The notes below the pieces were generated by a model. The model was not told the DNA's origin, made no database searches, and saw only the letters and a list, made by a program, of their open reading frames with translations. A stretch of DNA of 64,000 nt. Source: Neospora caninum Liverpool (taxonomy: Eukaryota; Apicomplexa; Conoidasida; Eucoccidiorida; Sarcocystidae). Where the stretch lies: positions 1,822,630 through 1,886,629 of the forward strand of contig NC_018396.1 in the NCBI RefSeq assembly GCF_000208865.1. Direction: 5' to 3'. Shown here piece by piece: positions 22,991 to 34,611 of this stretch (position 1 is the stretch's first letter; each line of letters opens with the position of its first letter). A program made the position numbers and the translations under genes.

Positions 22991-25728
22991 TTAGAGCAGG
23001 CGGTCGAGATTGCGTCTGCCGCCTCCGGCGGCTGACGGAGACAGCGAGGACTCGATTTCAACTTCTGCGCTCTCGCGGTCTGCGGTCTCTCTTTCGTTGC
23101 TTCTCTCGCGCTCCTCCTCCTCTTCTCCCTCTGCCGCGGCCCCAACCAGAGCTTGGAAACCTTCTGCTTCAATCCGCCCTGCGAGGTCCAGAGAGCCGGA
23201 AAGGACGATTCGCCCGGCGTGCATCACGTGGATCTTGTGCGGCTGAAGAACGTCCAGCAGCTTCTTGTAGTGCGTCGTGACAAGGAACGACTTCCCTGGG
23301 CGTTTCGCTGGAAAACCAAAAAAGCAAAGGAGCAAGCGCAGCTGTTCAACACCGCAGCGTGGCGCACTAGCCGGTCCTGTGCCCATGCGTGCGGCTCGCG
23401 CGTGGCGCAAATCGGGTTCTCTTTTCCGTCTGAGGATTGTCACCTGAGGAGAACGGGGCTCTTACAAAAGCGTTTGAGTGCGGTCGCGGTGATGTTGAAG
23501 GAGTCAACATCGAGCCCGGAGTCCGTCTCATCCAACATGACGAGTTCGGGGTCCAGGACCAGCATCTGCAGGATCTCGTTTCGCTTCTTTTCCCCTCCGC
23601 TAAATCCGTAGTTCAAAGGGCGATCTAGAAATGAAGGGTCGAGGCCGACGTCCTGGAAAAGCCCGCACACGACACACGAAAAACACACTCGACCACTTGG
23701 CACCGAACACCGGGTAGTGAGCATCGACGTGCCTCCTCGACTGCACTGCCCACCGGCGAGATCCGAATCTTTCGCTGTACATACCCTCGCATGCAACTTG
23801 CGCCTGCTCAAAACCCACTTCACACTCCGAAAGGGAATGCGCTGACGCGGAGAAATTAAACCACAACGGACAGAAAGGAATCTCTTCCCCGCACTCAGGC
23901 GTTGCTCTCTCAGACGCGATGTCTTGGCATTCCCTTTTAGGATGTCGGCAGAACGCGGCGAAAGCCTGCACCACACCAGGGGGATTCGAAAAACGCGTCT
24001 TTCCTTGGCGCCTGGCCCTTCTTTGGACCGAGAGGGAGACGCCGAGCGATCGAGATGCGAGGTGCGTCGATCGTTTCCCCCTCGCCAAGGCACAGCTCTC
24101 GACACCCAGTTTCGGGTCTCGTCAGTTTTGCTCGTCACCCGGTAGAGAGGCACATGGGAGGAAGGGAAAGAACGCGGGAATTCGCGTTTCGCCTTGCGTA
24201 TTTCGTACGCAGCTGGAAACGCACCGCTCCAGACTCTGGTTCTTCCCAGTTCCGACATCCGCCTCGGCCGCGCGAGGTCCTCTCGCCTTACCTTCAGTCT
24301 GCCTTCCACGAGTTCTCGGAATTCGTAGCTGTCGACCTCGGGCTCCTCCTTCCACTTTCGTCGTTCGTTGAACGCGACTCGGAGGAACTCGAGATTGCTC
24401 ACGAGAGGGATTTCGATCGGGTACTGAAAGGCCAAGAAAAGACCGGCGAGGCCGCGATTGTCGATCGGCAGCTCGAGCAGGTCGAGGCCTTTGTAGCGGA
24501 TTTCGCCACCAGTGACTCGGTAGCTCGGGTACCCTGCCAGCACTTTGGAGAGAGTAGACTTTCCTGCATGCGGGCGGGGCACGCGCACACACGCCGGAGC
24601 AAAAATGGAGGACAGGAGACACAAGCGGGCGGCAGCCACATGCAGAAGGGAATGGGGAGATGCGCAAACCGAAAGAAGCAAGGAAGGAGACGCAAAGAGA
24701 AAGGAGAGGCCGCAAGACCGTCGCCGCGTCCAGAAAGCGTGCCTCTCGCACGCTCTCTCGATTTCCCGAGTCCGAAAAAAATGTTTTGTACAGCTCACAA
24801 AGCACCTTGCGGCCCAGCTCTTTTGCTTTCGCGTTTTGCGTTTTGCTTGAGTTCGCGTCTGCTCGTTCTCTTCTTCGCGTCCTGGCGTGTCTCCTTGCTC
24901 GCCCTCTAGCGTCGCGCCTCGCCACTTACCAGATCCGTTTCGCCCCATGATGGCGTGCACCTCTCCAGCAGCCACCGTGAGGTTGACGCCTTTGAGGATT
25001 TCTTGTCCGTCTTCCGCGGCCTCGACTCTCAAGTCTTTGATCTCGAGAAGCGGCTGGTCCGGCGTCCAGTCATCTGCTTGGAAGCGAGGCGTCTCTTGCT
25101 CGCGCATGCTCTTGAGCGCGGCAAATCTCTCCTCGCGGCTGTCGCGCAGTTGCTGGAGGCCGCTGAAGTTGCCGCGTCCCTCCGCGTCGCCCGGAAACCG
25201 CCGAGGGGAAGCGGGGAAACGGAGGCGAGGCGGAGACAGGAGACACTGCATGCGCTGAGAGTCGCGTCGCGGGGAGAGGCGCATCAGGGACGGGAAACCT
25301 ACGGACGACGCGAGGGGGGGACAGGGCGAAGGGGCGGCGAAGCCCAGAGACCAGGCTGGCTTACTGTTCGATGATGAGAACAAGGAGAAGACGTGGCGGC
25401 GGATGCCTTGCGATGCAGAGGGAGGAGAGGCAGGGGGAGGGGAGCAAGAGAAAGACGAGGGAGAAGACAGAGACGGCCGAGAAGACAGGGATGACAGAGA
25501 AGACGAAGTAGGCGAGACTGGCGAGGACGGAGACGGAAGGAAGGCAGACGTGTGTTTGAGCGTCACGGCAGAACTGGAGAGGGTTCCTGAGGAGACGAAG
25601 AAACTGAAGAGAGACACCACCTGGACTGAGAGAAGAGAAAAGGTAAAGGAAGACAAGGCTGGTGGACGCCGAGGCCGGTGAAGCCAGGAATGGACCTTTC
25701 GTCGAGGAAGCTCGAGGCGAGACGCCAT
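22991..25728 (-). CDS. sufC: SufC, Fe-S cluster assembly ABC ATPase, apicoplast-targeted
   Basis: SufC is the ATPase of the SufBCD scaffold that builds Fe-S clusters; in apicomplexans this pathway works in the apicoplast. Exons on the minus strand are 25728-24930, 24563-24292, 23652-23466 and 23307-22991, phases 1,0,1, giving 524 residues. Residues 1-~215 are a Ser/Pro/Arg-rich leader with a hydrophobic segment ([20 protein letters not shown]), matching a signal plus transit peptide. The ABC core follows: Walker A GRNGSGKST (262-270), Q-loop Gln near 313 in FQYPIEIP, SufC signature [13 protein letters not shown] (372-384), Walker [12 protein letters not shown] (395-405) and H-loop His near 432 in VTTHYKK. 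All catalytic residues are present. The last ~55 residues form an acidic Glu/Arg-rich tail beyond the usual end. Intron 1 splits the Walker A motif. Confidence 0.95.
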
Positions 25729-28700
25729 GGTGGCAGGAAAGAAACGGTGAGTCTTGGGAGGAAGCGCAAAGAGGTCGACGACAGAAACAGAGAGCCCCAG
25801 CAGAGACGTCCCAGAGAAGCGGAGCACGGAAACTTTTAAAAATTGAGGGTTTGAAAGGCAGGGCGGGAACAGAGCGAATGTCGGAACCCGGCGAAGCTCT
25901 TCATTCCATTGCCCGAGAAAAAACGAAAGGCAAGAAAGGGATCTTTAGGACGAAGGAAAATCCATCTCGCCGCGCTCAAGAGCGGTAGCCGACGAGCGCA
26001 ACGCGCACACCCTGGCGAAAAGATGTCGTGTGGAACAACCGAGAGACGTGGTCTTCTGGGCAGGAAATGACGGCGAGAAAGAGCAAATATACGAGAGAGA
26101 GACACGGAAAGAAAAAGGAAGACAAAGCAAGACAACAAGATGAACAACTCAAGTGGGGCAACACGGGGGGCGCGTGCGAACGGCAGCACGGCAAGATTCG
26201 CCGCAAAACCGGACAGAGTATCGATCTTTCCGCTCAGGGAAAAAGGTCGGAACCGAGGGAAACTGCCGCGGCTACAGAGCAAGAGAGAAGCATTGGAAAA
26301 CGCGGACTGAAAAGGTCAAAAAGTTCGTGGGCATCCCAAAGTGAACGCTGTGTGCGATGTGTCGGTTTCAGTTGAGGACGGTCGATTCTATTTCTTCCTC
26401 CCTTGGAAGAAGCCGGAGCTTTGAGGCGTTTTGACTCACCACACGAACGCAGCCCTTCCTCTCCCCTCGCTGAAGTTGATGGGAAGGAAAAGAGGGGTTC
26501 AACGGTGTACATTTTGTTCGACTGTCCTCTCGTGCGTTCATCGAAACAAGACACTAGCGCGCCGCGCCACGCGAGTTCAGCCCCGCTGTGTAACCCATTT
26601 CAGTCGTGCCTTTGTTGGTGCTATCTTGGGATTCTTTATTCAGAGTATCTATAGCTCACTGGTTACATACTTTCCAACAAACTGTATAACTTTGAGCGTG
26701 CATCTAAGTTGATACTCGGTTATATATTTTAGACGCTAACTTCCCGGCTATACGTTGACTCATTAAACCAGCCTCGGATCATAAAAGCACTATGTATGGT
26801 TAGATTGAGCGTGTACTATCGAATGAAAAACGTCTCTGTACGAATGATCTGCGATCCATGACTGTATAACTCAAATCGAATAAACAGAGATGTCTCATCG
26901 TCCCGCTCAAGGTCTCGCGGTGCTCCTCAGTGAAACGCGATCTGTGGAGTGTGCTGAGCAATTCATCGCGCGCTGCCTTTCCAGGACAACAGGGAAAAGA
27001 GAAATCTATGGGAAAGGCTGCAAATCTGAGGACGACTAGCCAATATAGGGTCGTTCCCCTACACAGCTGTTGGTCCTCGAGGTGTCCGGCAGACGGTTTT
27101 GCTTTTGGGAATGCTGAGTCGGTGGCGATAATCCGCAAAGACTGCTTTTGTGAGGCATCCAACACTGGACAGAGGACAGTCACCATTTTAATGATTTTGG
27201 TTTCCGGCACTCCGGCGGCGGCGATGCTGTGACAATCCGGAACCTTTCGGCGCACTTGAACCGAGCATTCGGTGTTCGGCCTTTGGTGGAACTTTCTTGC
27301 GTTGTGGAGTTGCGAGGACACGGGAAAACATCCACCTCTCCACAGGGACGAAGGATGCTCTTCACTTTGCGAGAGGCTGGCTTTGCTTCTTCGCTGTGGA
27401 CGGGACAAGGAAAACGGTTCCGTTTGACCCGACACTGCTGCCGCCTTCCTCGTTAGTCACCTGGCAAGTTTGTTTCGCTGAAACGTCGTCAGGGGTGAAC
27501 GCCACACGAGAGGGCAACAATTACGCTATACCGAGGGGACCAACGGGCGGCAGGAGAAACAGCAAAGGAGTTGTGCCTCGCAGTTGATGCTTTATTCGTT
27601 GCGAAAAGCAATCTTTGTTGGTTAACTCCAGCGTCTGAAGGAGTTGAAAAAGGGACCCGTTCTGCGGGAACTCAGAGGCCGTTGTAGTATCCGACAAACA
27701 AACCGGTGGGCGACTGGTTTAAATCTTGAATGGCTTTTGCCTCGCGGATTCAAGTCGACAGTGTTAGCAGAACACAGTTAAGATTATCACTACTGTGGAA
27801 GTAGAGCCCCGGGATGCATCGGTTGAATCCGGTAGCGTGACACTTTCGCGCGGCAGTCGTGGAGCTTGTTTGTTGAGAGCACAGCCTACACCTACGTTAC
27901 AACCCACGAATGAGATTTGTGCGCTGTTTCATCTTCTGCGTTTAGGCTGGGCACCTCAGCAGGCTCTGCTTCCTGGCTGCCTGGAGCGCTTTTCCGGCTT
28001 GGCGGTCCTGAATGATAATTCTATCTGTTCTTGCTGGCAGTACGGCACTTCAGAGCACCTACTCCTCCGTTCACCACCAGGCATGAGCAGGCAATTTGAA
28101 GGCACCACACGGCTGCGACGAGCTTTCTGACCTTTGAGCGAGCAGCTTGTCAACTAGGGATCCGACCTTTAACGGAGTTTCCCAGTACCCCTGCATAAGC
28201 TGAGGAATCTATCGTCCGCACACGAACAGCAATGATACACTTTACCCGTCACTTCGGGCGCCAGGAGGGAGCAGTGGAGAGTGACACCAAGTGCCTTTTT
28301 GTGTGCTCCGCTCAATAGAGGATCCGCAGATATGTCTACACGCATTTGTAAGTGCGCTTCTGTGCATTTTCACACGCATTCAGAAGTTCCGGTGTGCAAT
28401 TATTTGAGATGTACACTAGCCATTGAATGCGTCTCATTGTCTAGCTCCTACATTTTTTCTCGAATTCCTTTCTAGCACAGCCAGATTGTACGCAGCGCAC
28501 CTTCTGCGGACCCGCTGAAAAGGGGCGTACCCGATGATATGCTCCTACGAAGAAAAACGAGCGAGGGAACTCAAGAGTACGGTTTTTAACAGTTAAAAAC
28601 CTGTAGTCTGGGCGTTTGCATTTCTTTGTCACTGCGCGGTTGCGCACCGCGGTAGCTGGCGCGCCCCCATGGGAAATTCCTCCCTTCTTTCCGTTTGCGT

Positions 28701-29485
28701 TGTGGTCTACAGCGCGATATTTTCGAAGTGTTGGCTGTTGTTACTGGGAAAACTGTTTCGATTCTTCGTCCGAACTTGGGGGAGCTCGCGGGAATCGAGG
28801 CCACCGCTAGCTGAGGCCTTGCTACCAAGGCTGGTTCATGCGTGTCATCAGGTGTTTTGAAGTACAGTCGAAGCAAAAGCGTCCTGGGCAAGTCCTCGCT
28901 GACGAACAAACTACAGTCAGAGATTTACCGCCACAAAAATCGAGTTTCTTCTGTCTACGACGTCCACAAAATCCGAACTTTCTCCTGTCTACGAACAGGA
29001 CGCTTGGGACCACAACAGGATCTGCAGCTAGCGGCCAATCGGCGGAGACGCATTTCGTTTCGGCTGCGTGCACCGTCGCATGTGCAAATGACCACCGCCT
29101 CGATTACTCGGAGGAGATGATCCCGTCCTCTGCCGTATTCGAAAGCCGTGCGCCTCATTCTCGAGAAGCGAGAACTTCCCACAATTTTCTCCGAGGTACT
29201 CGTTTCCGTAGTACGCATTTCAGCGGCAATCCTTCGTACGCGGACCCCTGTTCACTATTGGTGGTCCGGTGTTAACGCGATTCCTCACTAGTTTGTTTAG
29301 AGTCAACGAGAGTTTATCCGCGCTGTGGCGTGCTTGAAGCGTAGCTCTCCTGCGTGAGCTGGAAGCCGGTAATGTTTTAGGGAACTCCAGTTTCCTCTGA
29401 GGCTTTTCGATTTCCACGTTTTCTCGGACCCAAGTTGCGTGGTCGACTAACCCATCTTTCCGTTCCCGGGGAAACTCCGAACACG
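25729..29485. other. divergent intergenic region between sufC and the thioredoxin-like gene
   Basis: Both neighbours are transcribed away from this 3.8-kb interval. About 25730-26350 is purine-rich on the plus strand (pyrimidine-rich in the sufC leader direction). About 26600-26830 is AT-richer. No frame shows a domain, and I see no RNA gene or mobile element. Confidence 0.5.
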
Positions 29486-31872
29486 ATGACGGCCGACGGT
29501 AAGTTTGTCTGCGCAGCGAGTTCATGCGGCGGTGACAGTCGCGACATAAATTGTAGTACATATTTTTTAGTACAGATTTTTTTCTTTATAAGGAGATACT
29601 GATGGAGGTGCGCAGGCGGACACCTGTTAACGTGAGGCCCATCTTTCCCCAAGCAGTCGACGGTGTGCAAATGCCCCTGAGAGGCCTGGCGTGATACGCG
29701 CAAATGAGTGTATGTATGCAAATATGCGTATATATATATATATATGTATATATTATGCATATACGTCATAATTGAATACACCTGTACATATGTATGTGTG
29801 CCTACACTATATGTATATGTGAATCGGTGGTTTTTTTGACGAAATGTCGGGCCAGCTACGGGGATGTGTTCACTAGTGACGAAAAGCAAGTATGCGTGGC
29901 AGTCTCACTCATAGTCCAAGACTCACAGAGCTTGTTGGAGTGCCCACCGAGCCTTCCGAGTTTCTTTTGCCTAACCGTTTCTCTCCCTTTTTACCGTCCC
30001 TTCTCTGGAAGCGCACCAGTCGTTGGTGGACATCATTCCGAGCCTCCTGGCAGTGTGTCTCGCTGGAGACACACACCTTAGGGAAAAACGCGCCATGTTT
30101 GACTGTGTCGTCTTTTCCTCGTCTTTGCAGTTTGTGCTTTTGACACCAGTGTGGTCAAGAGGGCTCTTCACGGCAATTACGTGCCTGTCGGACTGGAGCA
30201 CTTTGCGGGAGTCTCCGTCGCTCTTTTCTTCGCCAAGTCGAAACACTCCAAGTGTGCGCAAATTTTTCCCACTCTCAGACAGGTGAGACTTCCTGCGGTG
30301 CTCGCCACAGTAAAGCCGAATGCGACTCTGGAGACACGCATGCATGCAGAGGAAAGGTAGCAAACCAACAGGAAGGCTCGTTTCATTGCTCTCACCGGAG
30401 GAAGACTTCACGAGTCGACGGGGGTCGGGAGTTCAGAGAGACGCGCGAACGGGCTTGGGATGGTCCCTGTGTCAGGAGAGTCTCACCTTTATTTTGGAGG
30501 TGCCCAGAAGAACTTGGAAAGCACAGAGAAGCATTCTTGTTCATGGTTCTTCCCTGATGCGTTGATTTGTGGACCTGGCGCCAACTCTTGCATAACTTTT
30601 GAACGCGTGCTCAATTTCCCCCCCCCTACTTCATCTGCATGCTCGGGCTCCAGTTGTTTTTCCTCCTGTTCTGAAAGGGATAGGTTCTCTATGGCAGTCT
30701 TATCTGTTGTTGTTTCAGCAGCTGTCTTGTGATTTTTTCCGTGTCCGTTTCTGGCCCGGTTCTTCTTGTCCCCGTCCATCGACAGGAGATGAGCACTCAA
30801 ACGTTGGGTCCTCTGTGATTAGTGGTTTTGCGCTTGGTTACAGTTGTGAGATGTCTTGTGAAGCAAGCGGCTACGTCTTATGAATTATCAAGAGCAGAGG
30901 CAGGCGTGTCGGGGTTTACCTAGCGAAGATGCGAATGGGGTTATGATGTCTCGAAACCTTCAAGGGTTCATCTGAATCGACAGACCCCGTACGCAGTGTT
31001 CCTCCGTTCCCCTCCCCCCCCCCCCCGTCTGCCTCTGAGTTGTTATCCTGTGTCTTGTCCTATTCTCCTGGTTTTGTCGTTCTTTTCTCCGCAGTTCTAC
31101 GACACGACGAATGCGAGCGGGGAAAAGCAGGCAGTTGAAATCATCTTTGTCAGTCTGGACAAAGATGAGCAGGAGTTTGAGCGGTTTCGATCTCTGATGC
31201 CGTGGTGCAGTGTTGAGTTCAACTCGCCTTTGAGGAAGAATCTGCTTAAGCGATACCGTGTGGCGGATGACGAGATCGGTAAGGAGGCGGAACGACACTG
31301 AGGTGCACTCAAAGCAAAAGTCCAGAGTTTTGGACGGACGTCCGTCGGTCGTTTTCACGCAAAAGGGAGTCGGAAAACCAATGCGAGAGGGTAGAGCATC
31401 TGGTGCAGTGGGGCTGCAGAAGAGGACTAAATCGGGAGATCTCTCCGGTTCGCGTGAGGTGACAGTTTCTGCGGGTGTGTGGTGGGGTCGTTTGGCGTCC
31501 GGATTCAGTTTTCGTCTACGAACTCAAGAGTGCTCTGAACAGGGCCGTTTCTTCACTAAGCCGTACCGTGCTACTTGTGCGTTCAGAGCTCGTCCTATCC
31601 AGTTACGTCTCTGTCCCTGTGCCCGTGTGTGTCTTTTTCGATGCTTGCCAGTTGTAGGCGAGATTCGGATCCCCGCGGCGGGTCTCCCTCTCCTGGTTGT
31701 GATTGGCCCCAATGGAGAGGAAGCGGGACGCCTGAGTTTCCAACCGCGAGACGAATCCGGTTTCCAGCAGTGGGACTACCGTTTCAACAAGTGGCCTGGC
31801 TCGGCTCATCGAATGTCCGTTTCCCACGTCGCCGCCGAAGCCTCGCACAAGCAGCTGCCTCAGAATGCGTAG
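29486..31872 (+). CDS. nucleoredoxin/thioredoxin-like protein lacking the CxxC nucleophile
   Basis: Exons are 29486-29498 (only 13 bases), 30131-30282, 31095-31278 and 31658-31872, phases 1,0,1, giving 187 residues. The first exon, ATGACGGCCGACG followed by GTAAGT, joins in phase to give [17 protein letters not shown]. The order of elements fits the thioredoxin-like 8 (tryparedoxin/nucleoredoxin) fold: a strand [20 protein letters not shown] where WCxxC should be, then [14 protein letters not shown], the [19 protein letters not shown] segment with the cis-proline context, and [16 protein letters not shown]. The active site reads K-H-S-K-C, so the attacking cysteine is His and only the resolving-type cysteine remains. 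Dithiol oxidoreductase activity is therefore unlikely; a monothiol, binding or structural role is inferred. No signal peptide is seen. The gene is divergent from sufC. Confidence 0.85.
29729..29745. repeat. TA microsatellite in intron 1 of the thioredoxin-like gene
   Basis: About eight TA units lie in the proposed intron 29499-30130, next to further ATGTATAT-type sequence. Confidence 0.85.
31014..31026. repeat. 13-base poly-C run in intron 2
   Basis: Thirteen consecutive C residues lie about 70 bases upstream of the acceptor of exon 3 in the thioredoxin-like gene. They may add to the polypyrimidine context and are a likely site of length variation. Confidence 0.85.
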
Positions 31873-34611
31873 AGACGCGCAGCCCGAGGATAAAACGGGA
31901 GTGAGCAGGAAAAGCCAAGGTGTTTGCCGCCACTGAGAGAACTGAAGGCGGCGTCGGGGCCTGCCCAGCAGCGACCCGGCAAGCGAAAAGGGCGGCCACA
32001 GCTGTCGGTGTGACGCGGCGCGTGTCTCCGACGTTGCGTTCCTCGCTTGCAGCGGGAATTGTCGCACGGGAAAAGATGTAGGAGAAAGGGGGACAGGACA
32101 AATTCAGGGAGGTGCTGGGAGCCGTGGAGGGCGACAAACGGACTCCCAATATAGATGGCCCGCCGTAGCGCTGTCGTCTGGTAGCAGTCTACTGTCACAC
32201 GCGCGACGCCCATAGAACCACACTAGCTCCAGCGACAGAAAACCCAGGACAAAACCGTTGCGTTCTCAACGCACGTCATTCCCATCAACAGTTCTGCGAT
32301 CGGGCGCGGCCCGATGCATTCAGATGGTCAAAACGTAGCACCAGGTTATTGTGTGTACGGAAGTAGGAGGGGCAAAACAGTGGGGCGGAGGAGTCTTTTG
32401 AGGCAGGGCGCCTTACAGAGGGAAGACAGGCAGGCTGTAAAAGAGAGTCTCGCCTTTTGGATATTTTTGTCGTAGTCATGGCGAGTTGCCCGAATCGTTA
32501 GGCTACATAAAGAGGTGGACCGACAATATCGGTGTGATCGTGCCCCGAAAGTGCTAGTCGCCGATGATTTCTGTCCAGGGTGCGTCAGTGACGGGGTGGT
32601 CGTAGCCTTCCGTTATGCATGCACAATTTCCCATAACAGTTGTACAAAGGAGCTAGGTTTCGTTGGAGAAAGCCGATCAAGAGCGTTTTTTTGTGCCCGC
32701 AAACGATTCTGTGCCTATTGCAGACAGCGGTACGAGAATGCTGTTCACGCATGCATACCTGGAGACGCGTAGCGGCCCACCACGACGGATTTAAGATGAT
32801 ATGCAGTTGCACAGTGCCTCTCCCTACTTTCGTTCTTAACGAGTTGCCAGAAAGCCATTTTCTTCCACAGCCGTCAATTCAGGAGAGTCCCCACGCAAGC
32901 CACAATTAGTTTCTGCGCTACGAGCTGCCAAGGGCTCTCTGGCGTGATGGCCATGAAAAGCATACAGACGACCAGAGCCCGGTCAACGCATTAGTTGTAT
33001 CAGGTGAAAAGTAGTCGAGGACAAAGAATGTCCTCAATATTTCGACGCGCGCGTTCCATCTGTTTGCATGCGTCGGGAAAAAGAGTATGTGGCCGCCACG
33101 ATTTCTTCTCAGAATACATCCACGATGCCTCTGTGTTACTGGGGAACTTGTGCCCTGATTCACCCTACGCGGAAAATGAAGTAGGGGAGCAACGGGACCG
33201 GTAGAGAAGAGGGAATAGCTTGCACCCACCTCTTGTCTTTTCACCGGAGGGAAGCCACAAAGGAAGGGAAGTAGACTTACGAACGCACTCTAGTTCAGTC
33301 AGCGGCAGCTGTGTGGTGACTATACGGTTGTGGAGCCCCTGCTCTCTGGAAGGCACGACGCAAGCAGAGAAGCGATCGACGGACCCAGTGCCTCCCGTGG
33401 ATTCCGTGAATCCACGGAACTACACGAAAAGACGGAACAGTCGGGAGTCACAGAAGAAATCGAAAAAAAATTCCCTGGTACTTCGTCTTCGCCTTCGAAC
33501 GAAATATATCCGCCGGAGGGACGAATAATAAAAAAACGAGGCGGAAGGCGTCATTGACGGTGAAAAGCAAAGGACAGGAAGTAACCTCCACTGTTCTCCA
33601 CCGTCGCTCAGATTCCACAAAACAGGGTTGACAAACGGCAAAGCCGACCCCGAGAGGGGAGGCAGAAGAAGAGATGGGCTAGATTCTTTTCTTCTCATAG
33701 TGAAACGGAAAAGCCGCAAAGGGAGAAGAGCGTACAGCCACGACGATAACCGATGAACGGAAGAACCAGGAAGACTGTCCTTTCTTTCGATCAGCGTTTC
33801 CACGCAGGTGTGATAAAAAGGAGGCACACAAAAAGCAACAATCAAGAGTGCTTCCCCGCCTCACCGCCACGCAAACTAGAGCAGCAAAAGTTGTCGTCAT
33901 CGGGAATCATCGCCAGAATCGGCGACAAAGCAGAAGCGCTCAAATCAGCGGCGTCTCGTCCGGGCCTTTAGAGAATAAGGAACCAAAGAAAGTGAGTAGA
34001 TCCGCGAGAAAACAGACGCGGGGACCAGAGGGACAGCAGCAGTTTGTGACGTCCTCATGGCCAGAAAAAACGAGACGTATGGCGAAGAACGTGGAAGACG
34101 CAGATGAGAGACAGACAAAAGCACACAGCGCCTTCCACGTTTTCCGCCCGAACGCACCACCAGGGGTGTGAAGGCAGAGGCGGCGAAGGGGAGAACGATC
34201 GGGAAACCCATCCAGACCCGTTGGACACCGTAGCATCTCGCCCTTTTCAGCGACGTTAACGATCACCGCCAGCAACTTCTTTCGCAGCGAAGATCTACCG
34301 GACGCGGAGCGAGACTCAGTAGTCTTACTTCTCGCGTTCTTCCCCGCCTTTCCCTTGTTCCTTCCTGGGTCTCTGTCCCTGACCTCGTTGATGGTCCTCT
34401 ATGCCTTCCTTCTCGACTTGTTCCCCGGAACAGTTCTCCTCTTGGGCGTCGCCATTCTTTCCACAGGAGAATTCGCACCCTGCCTGCAGTTTCCCGACCG
34501 CTGGAAGAACACAGAATCGCTTGCATCGCCTGGTCCATGCGATTCGCCTCCGTAAAACTCTCTGTGCCTTTTTTCTGCTTCTCGGATTTTGCTTTCTCTC
34601 GTTGGCGGCGC
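31873..34611. other. convergent intergenic stretch
   Basis: It lies between the stop of the thioredoxin-like gene and the stop of the minus-strand membrane-protein gene. No frame shows a domain. It contains a perfect hairpin at 33395-33417 (separate entry) and presumably both polyadenylation regions. Confidence 0.45.
33395..33417. other. perfect 10-bp inverted repeat with 3-base loop
   Basis: CCGTGGATTC at 33395-33404 is followed after CGT by its exact reverse complement GAATCCACGG at 33408-33417. It lies between two convergent genes about 1.5 kb past one stop and 1.2 kb past the other. Function unknown. Confidence 0.8.

Noticed and set aside
24055..24909. 284-codon plus-strand frame opposite sufC
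   Set aside because: It is antisense to sufC exon 2 and its flanking introns; sufC motifs on the minus strand explain the region.
26560..26830. AT-richer patch considered as a second mitochondrial insertion
   Set aside because: Translations gave no segment resembling cob, cox1 or cox3, unlike the patch at 54316-54555.
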